From Rotaria macrura (Eukaryota > Rotifera > Eurotatoria > Philodinida > Philodinidae): a stretch of 64,000 nucleotides of DNA. Of the stretch, positions 14,520-28,400 are shown one piece after another. The stretch spans positions 16,124 to 80,123 of the forward strand of contig OENT01000746.1 in NCBI GenBank assembly GCA_900239685.1, read 5' to 3'. The position numbers and the translations under genes were made by a program. Below the pieces are notes generated by a model that did not search any database, was not told where the DNA came from, and worked only from the letters and a program-made list of their open reading frames with translations. Each line of letters begins with the position of its first letter. Positions within the stretch are counted from its first letter, which is position 1.

Positions 14520-14780
14520 TTTTCAGAAGTGTTTTCTGGGCCCCAGATCCGGTCGGAGCCCGCCAGAAACGGGCTATTTTCTGACATCTTTCTGCTGGTT
14601 CAGGCGTATTTCAAGTCGAAAACGATGGGAAAACAACGTCGGAACATGGAAGCAGTATCCCAGGCGGATTTCTATGTATGGGGAACCTGTCCGAACTAAG
14701 CAAAGACCCAACCGCATCCAACCGAAAAAAAGGATAATGACGAATCGAAAAAAAGATGGAATCAACCGTTTTCCATCGCG
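14520..14780. repeat. GC-richer patch A, quasi-repetitive
   Basis: Visibly richer in G and C than its surroundings, with phrases such as GGTCGGAGCCCGCCAG and GAAAACGATGGGAAAAC. Shares short words (GGTTCCGAC-like on the opposite strand, GGAAAACGG-like) with patches at 15590-15935 and 18780-18880. No family recognised. Confidence 0.35.
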
Positions 14781-15589
14781 ATTTTTCAAGATAATTGTTG
14801 TTTCAAAAATCAGTATCATCTAGCAAAAGAATCATCACAAATATAAAACACTTTAAAAAAACAAATAATTAGAGAGGTCCGAAGCATAAAAAATCCAAAC
14901 TTCCGATGACTTGAATGAATGGTTTTTACGAAAAACATTATTTTAAGAATTTTTTCAGATTTCTCGGATGCAATCTATTGAGAATCAATCGATAAGACTT
15001 TTCCTTAGAAAAAAAAACATAACTTTTGTGATTCCTACATACTGAAATGAGTAATTCCGTAAAAAATACCTTTAAAGGTTTTCAAAGGTCTTCTTTCTCT
15101 AAATTCTGAATTTTATGGATCCTCTTGATAAAATCGATAGGTTATGAAACTATTACGGATTCGAGGCCAAATCGCTCGTGTTTCAATAAGAGTGTCATTT
15201 CTCGCAGTGAATCCGTTTGTGCATTCCAAATTTCTTTGAGGAAAATTAAATGTACGAACGTAAATTAAAGATTTTAGTAGCGTCACTTACTTGGTTGAAG
15301 ACTTTATTGAGTCTCGGAACGGTAGTTGTTAACATGTGTGCTGTCATTACACATAGCGAGCTCGGTTTGCAAAAGTCTTGAAATCGACTTTAAGATATTC
15401 GTAGCTAAACTTCCCATTTTCTGACAGAACGCAACTGGTTCCTCAAAATATCGAATGTCTCACTTATAATTTAATTGTTCTCAGTAACTCTGTTTGTGTA
15501 TTTCTAATTTGTTTGAAAATAAATAAAAATTGACTTTCAAATACTGGAAGCTTTGCTTAGTAGCTTGAAGTATGCGGAGCTGATTGGAA

Positions 15590-15935
15590 AACGATCAGAT
15601 ATAGTTTTGTGAACAGTGCAGAAACCGTCAGATATCGGTCGTCTTGGGTTCCGACGCGAAAAATGACTAGTCCGTAATAAAAATGAGTTTCGAAAACGGG
15701 CGAATCTTTTCCGTTCCGTTCCGTTTTACGATGGGGTAACCGTCTTTTCCGTGGCCGGAGCCCATGTGGGGAAATGAGGGACGTATCTGTGAATACGTTT
15801 GGCGGCCTTGAATTCGTGGGAAATGCGCTGGAACTGGAAGTCGGAACCGTTCTCGGAAACCGGCTACCAGAAAAGCATGAGAAAACTGTTGGATCCATGA
15901 GGCTCCCGTCCAGTCTTTCCAATAGCAGGTGACCC
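15590..15935. repeat. GC-richer patch B, quasi-repetitive
   Basis: Contains a short tandem (TTCCG three times near 15711) and phrases such as GGAAACCGGCTACC and GGAACCGTTCTCGG. The minus-strand open frame through it (15557-15937) is low-complexity (Ser/Pro/Arg/Thr) and not supported as a gene. Confidence 0.35.
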
Positions 15936-15989
15936 AAGCAGAAGTAAAATGTACAGAATGTCTGCTAATTCTGATTTACACTTCGCTCT

Positions 15990-16545
15990 AAAAACTAAAA
16001 TGTACTGTGTACACTTTGCAAAAACTATTTACACTTTGATTCTAGAACTTTGCCTACTGCATAAGATATTAGACAATGACCTTTGCATCATTTTTGTTGT
16101 TCAAACTCATTTTCTTCTTATATTTTTGAAAATATTGTGTCAGACTATGAAACAGTATGTCTATTTATCATTGATTTCCAGGTGGACGCAAAGGGGTTGG
16201 AATAAGAGGCTTAGTTACATTGCTCTTCATTTCAATCCCATTTGCGCACTGATTGGTGTGATTCACATAGACAACTTAATGTGACGGTGACGGAACTGTA
16301 ATTACAATGAAGAAATACAGTTGGTTGAAAACTCCGAGAAAGTCTTAGCCAAATATTATTCAAGCAGGTGACCTTTATATCTCTTGCACACTCCTGTTGC
16401 CCCTGCTAATTGCTTTCTTAAGTTTAGTATATTTTCATCACAGCAAAACGAACAATACTTTTGTTTTTTAGATCAAAAAAATTGGCTTCAGTACGCTTTG
16501 TACACTTTGCTCATGTAAGTAAAGTGTACATGTACATTTCGTTTT
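15990..16545. repeat. Possible inverted-repeat element with TGTAC-rich ends
   Basis: The left end has AAAATGTACTGTGTACACTTT near 15997. The right end, read on the minus strand, has AAATGTACATGTACACTTT near 16540. The ends match only loosely and no target-site duplication was found, so this is a tentative foldback element. Confidence 0.35.
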
Positions 16546-18779
16546 AGATTTCTATTGGAAACACACTGCTCCCGCCGTATGTTTTCGACTTGAGTTATAT
16601 TGTTTTTATGTTTGAGTTGCATATTTTTCGTTAAGAAAAACCATTTTAGAAAAATTAAAATAATTCATAAATCATTTCTAGACATTGGGTTCTCGAGCTC
16701 TTAGTGTATCATTATTGTTTTGGAACAGTTGAATTGCATTTTCTTAATGAAGAGAAGGATTTTTTTAAACATATGTCATTGTAAAAAATTTGTCTCAGCA
16801 GTTTTTGACATCGATCTGAATGCAAACCGAAAGTTCACTCTTGATTATTGTTCATGTTGTTTCGCAAATAAATTTTCCTCGTCCAAAAATATTATTCAAG
16901 CTTTATAAACTATTGCAGCTTCGCATGTTGGGTTTCCTTAAAGAAAAATTAAAACTTGAAAAAAACTCAAAAAGAAAGCTCTTGGAATTTACGAGAGATT
17001 CGTTATATGGGTTGGCTTAGAAGATTGCCATCAGTTAGACCACGGGAAAACTTGCTTTTAGTTGCAAGCTTCCAATCTCCAGTTTTCAGCTATTCGTAGC
17101 TTACGGTCTCATCTAGAGATATTCTGTGACAATTCAATTGGTGTACTATGTATGAGTGTCCGACGATTGTTTCTGAAAAATTTTGAGAATTCGAAATCTT
17201 TGTAAGTAATCCTAGGCAACAACATAAATGGCATTCCATCATTGTATAGATCTAAAGTATACAGTCGATTATGAAAGAGTAATATTATGGTTTCGTCAAA
17301 ATAAAAAGTATTTATAAAGTCATGGATAAAAAATAAATAAAACTCTGTATTTCTACAGATGGTAATATTTTTTAGATTTTAAAAGAGGATACAAAATTAG
17401 GCATTGTTAAAATGTAAATTCAAACACTTTAGAAGACGTAACGTATTTCTACACTCTATATACACCTGTAAAATATTTAATAAAGCACTGATTGGTTCTT
17501 AAAGTCAAAAAAAAGTTACAACACCATTAGATATTTCAGATCACAAGCATTTTAAATCGCTTAGACTAAAGAAGGTGATAGGGCTTTCAAGCAAGTAGAC
17601 TGGAAAACGCTAAAATGTGCTTTGTAAACTATTTTCTAAGCTGAATTAAGCGACTTTCAGAAGAAGGCGATTTTAAGAATCTTATTATATGTAGATTTAA
17701 GCCCTTTTCAGCGGGTGATATATGATTAAGCGACTCAAAGCTGCTTAAAAAAATGCTTACAATTCAAAATATTTTCACATGTGTAGTGAAGAAGGGAAAA
17801 ACCAGAGAAAAGGACGACGTAGAATTCACTGCCAATTTCAAAAAGGAGAATAGAAGAACAAGCGATGAGGATGTTGATGGGTGAGAGTCGGAGAGATGGT
17901 CATCTCTAAGACCACCGACACAATAAGGCTGTTGAATATGTCCATTAGCAAACAATCATATTGGTGTGAAAGTCAAATGTGAATCAGTGGTTCTTGCACG
18001 AAGGATCTGCAATGATAGAAAATTATCGAAGATCCTTGCTATATAGGTTTGGTACTCTAGTTTACATTTTACTGTAAAAAACAGAGTGCTAAGTGGATGC
18101 TTGCTGGAAGTTTTTGATATTATGCTTTTCAGTGCACAGTGACTTCGAAGTTCGAACTCCTCAGTTGTTTATAAGTCAACATATATTTTTTATCCTTAAA
18201 TCACCAGACTAATGATATCCTTCATTAAATATTTCTATCGATTTGTCATATTTTACTTTCATTGTCATTGTCGTCGTATCTTATATGCAGATCTTTTTTA
18301 ATTGATTTGCATTATCTTGTTGAAATCAATAATTTGATTAAAAAAATCAGTTTTATCTGCATCTTGGATACTTTACTCAAGAAAATACAGCATCATCGTG
18401 CACTTTCCTGGTAAAAAAGACATGCGACTGAACTCTTTCATATACAGATTGCTGTTAGAAACAGTGGTGTGAATGTGCTTGACTTGAAGACACTAACTTA
18501 TTTACCCACATGCCACTGGTACTCAAACGTTCGAAGAACGACCAACTAACAACATGATGTGAATATGGGTGTAGGTGAATAGAAGAAGATATTGGTCGGT
18601 ATAAATGTATGGTTGTGGTAGTGTGGTATGGTTCTTTTGCTGGTGTTGGCAGTATGAATGAAAGTAGAAGAAAGACGCTGAGTTAAACCGATGCCTTTTG
18701 GTCGTTTTATATATTCTGATACAATCAGTTATTTCAAGCAGACACGAATCACACGAGATTTCTGCCGGAATAACTTTTT

Positions 18780-18880
18780 CTCACATGGTTTCCAATGGGA
18801 AGCGGGACCGGAGATTTCTGTGAAGGTTCAGAAAACGGGAAGAATATTAAAAATTCGCAATCCCGAAAACCGGTTTGCCA
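18780..18880. repeat. GC-richer patch C
   Basis: Short patch with GGAAGCGGGACCGGAG, GAAAACGGGAAG and CCCGAAAACCGG, similar in word content to patches A and B. No coding assignment. Confidence 0.3.
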
Positions 18881-19320
18881 GATATCTATATGCACTAGAA
18901 TATATCGTTCTTCGTACACTATTCATTCGACATCGCATTTTGTGAGAAATTTGGTGACACGAGCAGATAATATCCGATAACGTGAGTTTCTTTTCTGAAA
19001 TGGAGAAAATTGCATATTAATATGAAATACGAAAACGTCACAGTAACAGAAACGAGAAACGAAAGAGTTTTTCTCACAGGACGCGATCACACAACCATGG
19101 AAGATTCGCATCAAATGCGTGTAACGCAGTAGGAGCAACAGACTAGTGTTTGAAAAAATATTATACGATTGCATGCAGCTATTTTCAGAAAGAGATAGAG
19201 AGAGGGAAGAAACCTATAAAACTAGAAGAATTAGTAAGAAAGAAAGCAAAACGTGAGCGTCGACTGCATTTTATTTCTTTCCAACATTTACTTTTATAGT
19301 TGAAAAGCTTTAACTGTAAG

Positions 19321-19977
19321 ATGGCATCCTTCAACAAGACTTCATTTGTCTATTCGGATTTGTCAACTGTCAGTCAAGAACTAATTTGTAGAATTTGTAC
19401 AGATCCATTTTGGCAGCCGGTATACCCCGAATCATGTGGTCATACATTCTGTCAAGCATGTCTGAAAAGTTGGATGCTTCAACAACACACGTGCCCAACA
19501 TGTCGGGGTGATATCTCTCAAGTAAAACCCATCTCCAACACGGGTGGTCGGCCTATCATCGAGCAGCTTGATAGAATTTCCGTTACGTGTGCGCACTGTG
19601 CACGCGATGATATTCAACGTGGTGATTTTGAGTCACATTTCAAGAAATGTCATCGTCGACCTGTACGCTGTCCTGCTTTCAGTATTAATTGCGGTTGGCA
19701 AGGTCCACAGGATGAGCTCGACATTCACAGGAAACAATGTGTTCTTCTACCATTAAAAGCGACGATAGCTGATCTTCAGAACCAAATCAATTTTCTCTAT
19801 CAAGCAGTTACTCTTCTATCCAACAAGAGTCCAGAGACTTGCACTGAAAAATACTCTAGCCACCGTTTTTGTTGTGATGCATGTGGAAAGTTAACTGAAT
19901 TGACTGCAAGAGCGCTGCATATATGCCCTCTACTCGATCTATGTAACAAATGTTTTAAAAAGAAAATTATGAATTAA
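19321..19977 (+). CDS. RING and TRAF-type zinc-finger protein, probable E3 ubiquitin ligase
   Basis: 218 residues, single open exon. A C3HC4 RING finger lies at about residues 24-63: CRIC, then CGHTFC, then CPTCRGD, with the usual Cys/His spacing. It is followed by a TRAF-type zinc-finger region (CAHCARDD..FESHFKKCHRRPVRC..CGW) and a short coiled-coil-like stretch (IADLQNQINFLYQAV). A last Cys-rich segment (CCDAC..CPLLDLCNKC) could bind another zinc. RING/TRAF-finger proteins transfer ubiquitin from an E2 in the cytosol; the substrate is unknown. The ATG at 19321 is chosen as the start; the open frame extends seven codons upstream without another ATG. A TTTATAG at 19293-19299 could be a splice acceptor, which would add a 5' UTR exon. 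A likely polyadenylation signal (AATAAA) lies near 20214. There is no TRAF-C (MATH) domain, so this is a short family member. Confidence 0.88.
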   Translation: MASFNKTSFVYSDLSTVSQELICRICTDPFWQPVYPESCGHTFCQACLKSWMLQQHTCPTCRGDISQVKPISNTGGRPIIEQLDRISVTCAHCARDDIQRGDFESHFKKCHRRPVRCPAFSINCGWQGPQDELDIHRKQCVLLPLKATIADLQNQINFLYQAVTLLSNKSPETCTEKYSSHRFCCDACGKLTELTARALHICPLLDLCNKCFKKKIMN

Positions 19978-20755
19978 GCGAAAATGTTTCCGAATCTTTG
20001 GATGTACTATTTAAGTTGTGAATTCTGATGAGTGATGATCTCACTACAAAGCTGACATCGTACCAAATGAACAACTCATTGTCATAATCTCATTCCTACT
20101 AGCAGATGTTCTTATATTTCTATTCAAACCCAATTTTTCACTCAAAGAAGTCCTTATTCTTATGAGGCTGAATTCCTTCTTAATGAAACTTAAAATCTTA
20201 GTCTGTTTACAAAATAAAACATACCAAATGGATGGGTGTAACTGCAATATGAAGACTAGGAAAGCCAGCACTCTTTCAAATTGCTGATTTTATCGAGATT
20301 GGTATAATTACCCGTAAGATCGGTTCAGAACGGCCAATAGATTGACATGAGTAATTGTTCACGCCTTTTCTCTAATATTAGGGTAGGTTGTGCGTGTGAC
20401 TGAGTATGGATGTGAAGCTCGGTCTGAATCAACATCTGTGTATTTTATCGCCCTACTAATTGCCAAAAAAACCCCGCACATATACCTTGACTGTTTCTAT
20501 GTGAGCCACCACTCCTTGTAGTCATGTCTATTTGAAAAAAAACTCGTAGTCAATCTGATTTTCGCATTTGTGCCTCAAAAATTGTGTCCGGGCTTTCCGT
20601 TTACTAGTGCATACATAGGTCTTCGTATGGCGTATGTATTCAAGTACATGCTGTTCCAGCTCCAGTTTCATCGGAATAAAGAACAACCTGTGATCAACTT
20701 TCATTCAATTTCGGATTCTTCTTTGTGCACCAGAATAGTATTATTTGTTTAAATC
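19978..20755. other. 3' UTR and intergenic spacer
   Basis: Holds the 3' end of the RING gene (AATAAA near 20214) and the presumed upstream region of the next gene. No further gene supported; a phrase GGGTAGGTTGTGCGTGTGAC at 20382 resembles the G-rich motifs seen elsewhere. Confidence 0.45.
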
Positions 20756-21250
20756 ATGAAAGATTTGGGTGATGAACAGTGCGCAGTCATTCCTAATTAT
20801 CAACGTGAATTAACATTACACTATTTATATCAGTCTTTAGATAGGCCCTACACTAGCCATAGCAACAGCAAGTATCTTATCAATTGTATGCATCAAGAAA
20901 AAAATCCGGCACTTATTTCAACTTTCAGTCGCGCTGGTACCGCAACAATATATGGTTCTGCTATGGGCTTTGTCTTCAGCATGGGTATGGATGCATGTCA
21001 AATTACATAGTGAACAATTCAAGCAATATAAAATATAGAATAGAGCATAATGTTTACGATATTCGAAAACTCAATAGCGTATAGTCACAAATATGCATTT
21101 AGCTCAGCAACAAAAGCTGCATTGATAGCTATTCCATTAGGCATACTTACGGATTTTATCACAAGACCTGTTGATCACCTATGTGGTAAAATCAATCAAT
21201 CTAAAAAGCATAGATTAGTATGCATGAATTTTCTTCCATACAAACACTAA
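20756..21250 (+). CDS. Predicted two-exon protein with two hydrophobic segments, unknown function
   Basis: Predicted exons 20756-20984 and 21078-21250, joined in phase 1 by a 93-bp GTATGG...AATAG intron that contains several in-frame stops. The product is 133 residues. The N-terminal half is hydrophilic. Two hydrophobic segments follow: one with small residues just before the intron (GTATIYGSAMGFVFSM), the other after it (SSATKAALIAIPLGILTDF). A basic C-terminus (KINQSKKHR) follows. This layout suits a small organellar or endomembrane protein, but I do not recognise the family. The intron call rests on both halves sharing one frame, on their similar composition, and on compatible GT/AG sites. 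If the intron is wrong, the first exon alone encodes 84 residues ending in TAG at 21008-21010. Confidence 0.5.
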
Positions 21251-24200
21251 ATTGACATTAGCATTCTGTTTTTTTAGAATCTTGAATCATGCTTTTTTTT
21301 TCGTAAAAATATTCACGATTTTCGAAATACACCAACATACAATAAAATTTTCTTAACAGGTTTATGTGAAGTGGGTTTTTATTGATGAAACATGATGTTT
21401 TTCTATTAGGTTAGATGATTGTATTTTTCGATTTTCTATTGATGTTGTTTTGATTTTATAAATGTACCTTATTTGGTACAGGAGTAGGACAGTTTTCGTC
21501 TGCTTCTCTTTTATTTGTATTGTACACTTTGAAGAAAATATATGCACGACAGAGGTACGAGCGTAATTCTATTATATGAAAGCCATCTAATAAAAATCGA
21601 AAGAATCAAATTACGAACAGCTAAAAATGAAAGAATTCGCAAGCAAAAATCTTTCATAGCCCGAGTTCGAATTCTAAATGGATTTAATGTAGCCCCTTTT
21701 TTAAACTCACTCCTTCGTACTAAGGAGACGAGAGTCGCATATGTTTCTATATCAGTGACTATGGATAAGCAGAAGACTTATGCCTACCCATAAAATCATA
21801 CGCATATGCCATGATTGTCTTCATCTTTTTCTATCTTAATTTTTCCATTTTCCATATTCTTCTCGTCAATGAATTAACCTTCTACGATTTTTGTCAAACT
21901 CGACCTATTCGATTTATATTTCCCTCGAAATTCAGTTACTATGATATGTATGACTGTTTTCTTCCATCAAGTGATTCGTTCATGCAATATAAATAACTAA
22001 TATGCTTTACCTCCATAATGTGCAAAAACATATGAGAATAATTTATATAGTGGAGTAGATGACTTCAACTATGGATGTTCATTCACTTGCCACGACGACG
22101 GAATGAAGTTATGTAAAAGTAATTGATAATACTAACAATATTTATGATTATTCACAGAGTGAAAAAGTTGAAGTTAAATTTAGGGATATTCTCTACGCAA
22201 TACGAGTAGAAGATCATGTTTTGATTCTCAAAAAAATTAACGGCCTAGTAAAATATATTTACGCGTGTAAATAAACAGTAAATAAAATTTCAAAAAATAA
22301 ACGACAGAATTGATTTCAATTGAATACATGTCGTGGTTTTAATTTTTGTAAAAGAAAATAGAGCTAAGTAAGAACCGACGACCGTTATGGAATACGTCAA
22401 TCTTCAACCAATTCTATATGAGACCGTTTCTTGCATATCCTGTAAAAGTGTGATTTTTTCTTTTTCACAATCACGGATATTTGACAAAAACATTATTTTT
22501 TTAACTTTCTTCAGGTTGAAGCATGAATCCATTTTTTAAATTTAATTATTATACAGAATCAATGCGTTCTGTAATAGTTTCATTTTTCAATGTCTACTGG
22601 TATTGTTTACATACTTCTCCTGTTAATCAATTACATACTTTGATATAAAGTTTTTATTACTTGCGATGTTAACTGACGAATTATCAGTTTATCCTCGACA
22701 AGAATGAACAAGTCAAATATGTATTTGAGTCTTTTTATAAAGTTTCGGAGACATATCCCAGTTTCGAATTCTTATTATTGTGCAGGTCGGCAAATGTATT
22801 CATCTGAATGGAAATAGTTGAAATCTGGTAATCGTACTAATTAGTGAAAATATCATGGATTAAATGGCAGATTAGTTGATTCAAATTGATCCTACTGGAT
22901 GACAACCTGTGTGTCTGATGTTCGTTGATTAAAAGGATTCCTTAAAGCATCTGCTATGGAAATTCGTTGAAAATAAATAGTTTGATCAATCATCAAGGTT
23001 CAGATAGAAAGTAATTTGACAAAGTCTCCTTGTGCAGAAACACATACTAAATTAAGTAATATATCGAAAAGATAATAGATGAACGTAACACATATTGTTG
23101 ATTTCAATTTACATAAGAGATTCATCTAGCTAGATGGTGGTTCGAATATGTAATACATAAGAGACAACTGTTGGAAACCATTGCAACGAATGGGACTCGA
23201 AACAAGGATAGTATTTGAACGACACGATTTTGGTCTAAGACTGCTGTTCTGCATAGTCTTTTCTTAACTGTAATTTTGTCTATTTTGTACGAAACTGATG
23301 CTGCTTCTTTTCAGTTTGGGCATTATCCAATGGTAAAGTATTGTCCATGCGATGAACTTGCTATACAGATGAAAAGCTCTAAGTCATCATTTTCTATGCT
23401 TTGTTACAGGGATAATTGTATTTTGAAACGATCAGATTGTTCTCTAAGAAAAAAGAACATGATGCGTTGTTAGTATCGATTTCGGGATTTATTTTTATGT
23501 TGAAGGCGAATATAGCGCTTTACACGCAATACATTCGTGTTGAATCCTTGAAATTATTTTTCTTTATCACTTTGATCTGATAAAGATTGTCGTTCGCAGT
23601 GAGCACATAATGATACGAATGATAATTTTATTGCCACCGCCCATTGTATATAATGACGGTTGTTCGCACAACCTCCTGTCTTGTTCTCTTGTTGCAAATC
23701 TTTATTAATCACTTACAGAATCTACTGTTTGAAGTAAGTGCAAAGCTTCCAAAGAATGAAGCACATAAAATGAGGTGTTTTATGGTTTCTAATACACCAT
23801 TTACACCAATACTAACATAAAACATAATTTTGCACAAATTTCTATCGTGGTATGTCTGGTATATATCATCTTAAGTTACTTCTGCCATGTGAATAGGATG
23901 TTTTCTCTGAAACCTAGGGAGAAAGAAAATTCTTTGTATAGATGATTCTTTATTGTCTATATGTTTTATATGAACATTCGATAAAGATTTCTTGTTAATC
24001 ATAAATAGAATTTAGTACGATTTCATTGTTTGAAGTTGGTTTTAATCATTTATTTTTTGTATCGACTCATTACCAGTTCTAATCGATTTGTCTCGAATAT
24101 TTTTGCTAGTTATTCAATACTGTACGGACTTCTAACCTCATTGCCAATGTCGACGTCAAACTTCAAGCAGATCAATATATCCCTGAGCACATTGATTTTC

Positions 24201-25416
24201 ATCACTTTGCTTTCGATCTCAAATTTACAAAGGAATATAGAGTGATATTTGTCAACATATAAACGTAACTAGTCTGAAATTTACATATGCAAATAACCGT
24301 TGATGTATTTGAAAAATACAGGATCAATATAGTGATAGTTCGAGTAGAGTTTTGTTGAAACATTATATTGAAATCGTACTAGATTATAGATAGCTTTTTT
24401 ACTATTTTGTCTGCTCTAGAGTCGAATTTTAGTAGGATAGTTATTCTATTTATTTTTTTATCGAGAGAAATAAATGCACGAAAATTTGAATTTCAAGCAA
24501 ACAATAAGCAGGATCAATTCGGTTCCTTCAAGATATGCACTTGATTCAGGCATCACAAAAGTTTTGTATTTGAATTTAAGTATATCAACGTTGAAATCTA
24601 TGAAGTGTTGTAAAGAAAGGAGAAAACATTGAATACTGATAATTTGCTTTAATCGTTATACAAACATGTCATTATTGATTATTTCTTGTTTGGAAATATT
24701 TAAAATTCGAATAGATGCCTTCATAGCTATAGAAAAATATTTAAATATATTGTTACCGCTCACCATGTTTATAGTGAATTAGTCGACATTTTACAAGATA
24801 GAAATTCTTTATCATATAGTTCTATGACATATCTTCGTAGACGAAGTTTTATCGTTTATCACGAGTAGGATATTAAAACCTTTATCCTAGCCGAACTCAA
24901 ACAAGATCGATGTATGTAATAGAAACGACACTATTCATTGTTCTTACATGACATTCGGAACAATTACCGAGGTGAAATCAAAAGATTGTAGAAACGTTCT
25001 CTATTTTCTTCTGATGGAAAGAAATATTCAGTCGCTATTTCGCCTATTTCCAACACAGAAGCTTTTTAACAGAGTAATTTAAGAGTGACATTCGAAGCTC
25101 AAATATAATTTTTAGTGTAATTAAACAAATAAGAAATAAGTTAATTGAACAATATATCCCACACCGGTGTTCTTCATCAAGAGAACCAATCAGCGATATC
25201 AGACTCTCTCTAATCTGTGTCTAAATTTCTACCAGAGACTTCTTCCTTTTCAAAAATTATGCATCTACTTTTTAATGAAACTTTTTTTCCTTTAATCATT
25301 TATTTTCATTGTCATATATTTAAAACTTCTGCTTTCTATTTTGTTCGAATAAATCGATATCAGTTTCCTCAAAGAGAAACTTTTAATTATTTTTCTTACT
25401 TTTTCACTAGGTAGAC
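21251..25416. other. 4-kb region without a supported gene
   Basis: AT-rich. Short open frames (for example 21542-21793, 21811-21996, 23276-23473 and 24030-24245) show no domain, no splice context and no homology I can recognise. A tRNA-like 3' half near 23150-23260 was examined and rejected. Part of this stretch is presumably the promoter of the Kelch gene. Confidence 0.45.
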
Positions 25417-28400
25417 ATGATACGATATGGAATAGTTTTGTTGATTGTTGTCTTCGTTTTGTGTGTTAAGGGTCTGTTGATTATTTGAATTTACTTTTCA
25501 TTCTTTTATTGTGTAAGTAAAATTTAGGCCAAACTACAGTGACGCATCATTATTATTGTAACGAAAATAACAATACTGTTCAATTTACTTTGTGGTCATT
25601 ACCCTACTCTGCATGGGAACCAACATCAAACTGTCGTTTGCAAAAGTGTAACATAAACGCAAATCAAAGTGACAGTTGTCGCTCTTCATCAACCCCTTGT
25701 TTCGATTATCGTGCATCCGACAATATTAGTTATTGTGCACCTGGTATTCTATGTTCTATTCTAGAACTGTGCGATAGTTTCAATTATAGTTGTGCATCAA
25801 CGACTTCCGTGTGCATCCTTAATTCGTGCTGTACACCACAAGCAGTGTGTTTACCACTGTCATGGGTGAATTTCTGTTCATCAGGTAACAATAGTTTGGT
25901 CTGACTTATCATTACCACCTAGGCGTCAATATTAATATTTTATCCGAGATATAGTTTTATCTGTATGATACTAGCGATGATTGGATTTACCCTATATCTT
26001 AATCGTATCTAAAAAGCTCCCTCAATATTCTAAATGAGGGATGAAATCAACATTTATAACATGGATGTAAGCATTCCTCTCCTTTTGATATATTGATGTT
26101 TCTCATTCGAGTAAAGTACCACATTCATCTATTTCACCGATGGGAAAGTGAACAGTTTTATACTACGTAATGAATGATATTTGCTTCAAAATAAAGCTGA
26201 TTTTCTTAGACAATATCGGCGATCATCATCGTGCTTCATTCGCTAATTTCCGTTAGGTCCAGTTAGATGTCACGATAAAATTGACAATATAGCTGAAGAA
26301 TAGAGTAATATCATATAACATACGTGATCCTATAATGAAACAGTCTAGTTTCAAAGAAATCGTATAACAGTATCGAATGAATTATCTTGTTTTCAAATTT
26401 CAATCGGGTTCTCACTCATCCAGAAATCATTGCTACGTAGTTAAATGAGTATTAAAAATGAATTTTTTCAAAATTTTTGGGTACCCTTTGTGCTTGAACA
26501 TTGTTTTCCATCATTGCTGCCACCATACTTCCGTAAAATTGAATGCGTCTCCTAATGAATAGTATTTTAGCAAATGATTTTAATTATCAATGTGAAAAAA
26601 TCTCAAGAGTATCTGTCGATTTCCAATAAATTGAGTACAAAATTGAATATAGTCTTTAACCAATAGTGACATGCGTCATTTTCTTATCTTAAATCATGTC
26701 ATAACTAATCAAACTCTCGAGTATTCATCGTGCAACTTTATTTCTATCATAGTTCACGTTTTTATAATACATCCTAGTGCATCGATGAAATACTACGTAT
26801 GCAAATGATAGTGCTCGAAACAAATACGCGGACAAGCTTCAGAAGTAAAATACAGAAAGGTGATACCCCACGGAGGCAATATTGACAATAAAAATCGTTT
26901 GCATTGTTGCATGGAGATGGCACACTAACTACGGACTGTCACCATTAGAAACACTCAAAATTTATGGAAATTTTTCGAGTACTCGTTGCTAAGAAACCTT
27001 TGTCTTTCCGAGTGCGATAGTTTTCTCTAATCATCAATGGTTGATTACAGTAAAATTGATTTTTGTTTGAAGTGCTAATACATGAATCAAGTCGACAGTA
27101 TTCAGTGCATTTAAAAACAAATAAACAAGGATGACAGCTCGCAACATTAAAAAAAATTAGAAGAAGCAGCTCGCTTAAAATCCGACAACTATACGACTAC
27201 AATAATAAAATAACTTGAGAAATAGACTATGAACCGAAAAGTGATCCGATAAATTCATAACCTTTATTTGGGTTAACTGTTTGATTTTCTGAAACGCTTT
27301 CAGCCTTGATACATTTAAATTTTTGAACAAATATTGTTACGCGAACTGTCTCAACTTAAAACATTAAAAGATTGAAGAAAATTAGCCCAAGTTTTCATTT
27401 CCCAACTTGTATACGCTCAAATGATAGAATATAAAGATTAGTTGAAATGATTGATAAATACATGTATACATTTGCTCACCACATACATAAAAAGATTCGT
27501 CAGCAGCCGAAGGTGATATAAACACTGTGCCCAACAAAAGAGAGAGAATCACCTAAAGCAATAAAATAATCCTTTTTTCATTTATATTACTAAAATGTCT
27601 ATTGGTTGGTGAAAAAGACGATTGCATTTTTAGAAAGCTCAAACGCCACACCTAAGAGTGGCATATGTCGTGTGTTCCCTAGCATTCCACTTGTCAATGT
27701 GAATATATTCAGGAAGTTCTTATAGGTTGGCTTACGACTGGTAACATGACCCATGGGCGAGACAAACACACAGCATCCGTGTTGACAAGTGGAAAAGTAT
27801 TAGTTACTGGTGGAAGGGATTACTCTAATCGGGAAAATAGTGCTGAATTGTATGATCCATTCACAGGAACTTGGACCATGACTGGTAGTCTCAATTATGG
27901 CCGAAAAAAGCATACGGCAACTGTACTAACGAATGGAATAGTAATTGTTACTGGTGGACTGGGTAGCAATGGTTTTCTAAACAGTGCTGAATTGTACAAT
28001 CCATCAACAGGGAATTGGACAATGGCAAGTGCTCTGAAATATCAACGCTATGCGCACACAGCATCCATCTTAGCCGATGGAAAAGTATTAATTACTGGCG
28101 GAAAGGCCAGTATTGGTTCTCCATATAACGCAGAATTGTATGATCCATCAACAGGAAACTGGACAACGACTGTTAATATGATAGATGCACGAGTGTATCA
28201 TACGGCATCTGTACTAATAGACGGTAAAGTGTTAGTTGCTGGTGGATCACGTGATGATTCGATTCTCAATACAGCCGAATTCTATGATCCATCAACAGAA
28301 AGTTGGAGAAGGACTGGTAACATGAGTTATGCGCGATCGAAACATGCCTCCTGCACATTAAAGAATGGAAACGTACTAGTAACTGGTGGTAAGAGTCATG

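Larger units (their letters stand above)
12775..19299. other. Long non-coding stretch with GC-richer patches and repeats
   Basis: No gene is supported over 6.5 kb. Open frames here are short, or (14434-14823 on plus, 15557-15937 on minus) lie in GC-richer patches without a recognisable domain. Separate entries describe the patches and an inverted repeat. G-rich phrases such as ATGGGTGTGGG (13759) and ATGGGTGTAGG (18563) recur; bdelloid telomeric repeats are G-rich too, but there is no array here. Confidence 0.5.

Noticed and set aside
14434-14823. 129-codon plus-strand frame
   Set aside because: Lies in a GC-richer patch, has basic low-complexity composition and no domain; a frame that long is expected where stop codons are rarer.
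20015-20060. Possible hammerhead core (CTGATGAGTGATGATCTCAC)
   Set aside because: Stem II could form, but no GAAA follows it and the context is a gene 3' UTR.
23150-23260. tRNA-like 3' half on the minus strand (GTTTCGAGTCCCATTCG)
   Set aside because: Box-B-like words are present but no D arm or acceptor pairing could be built.
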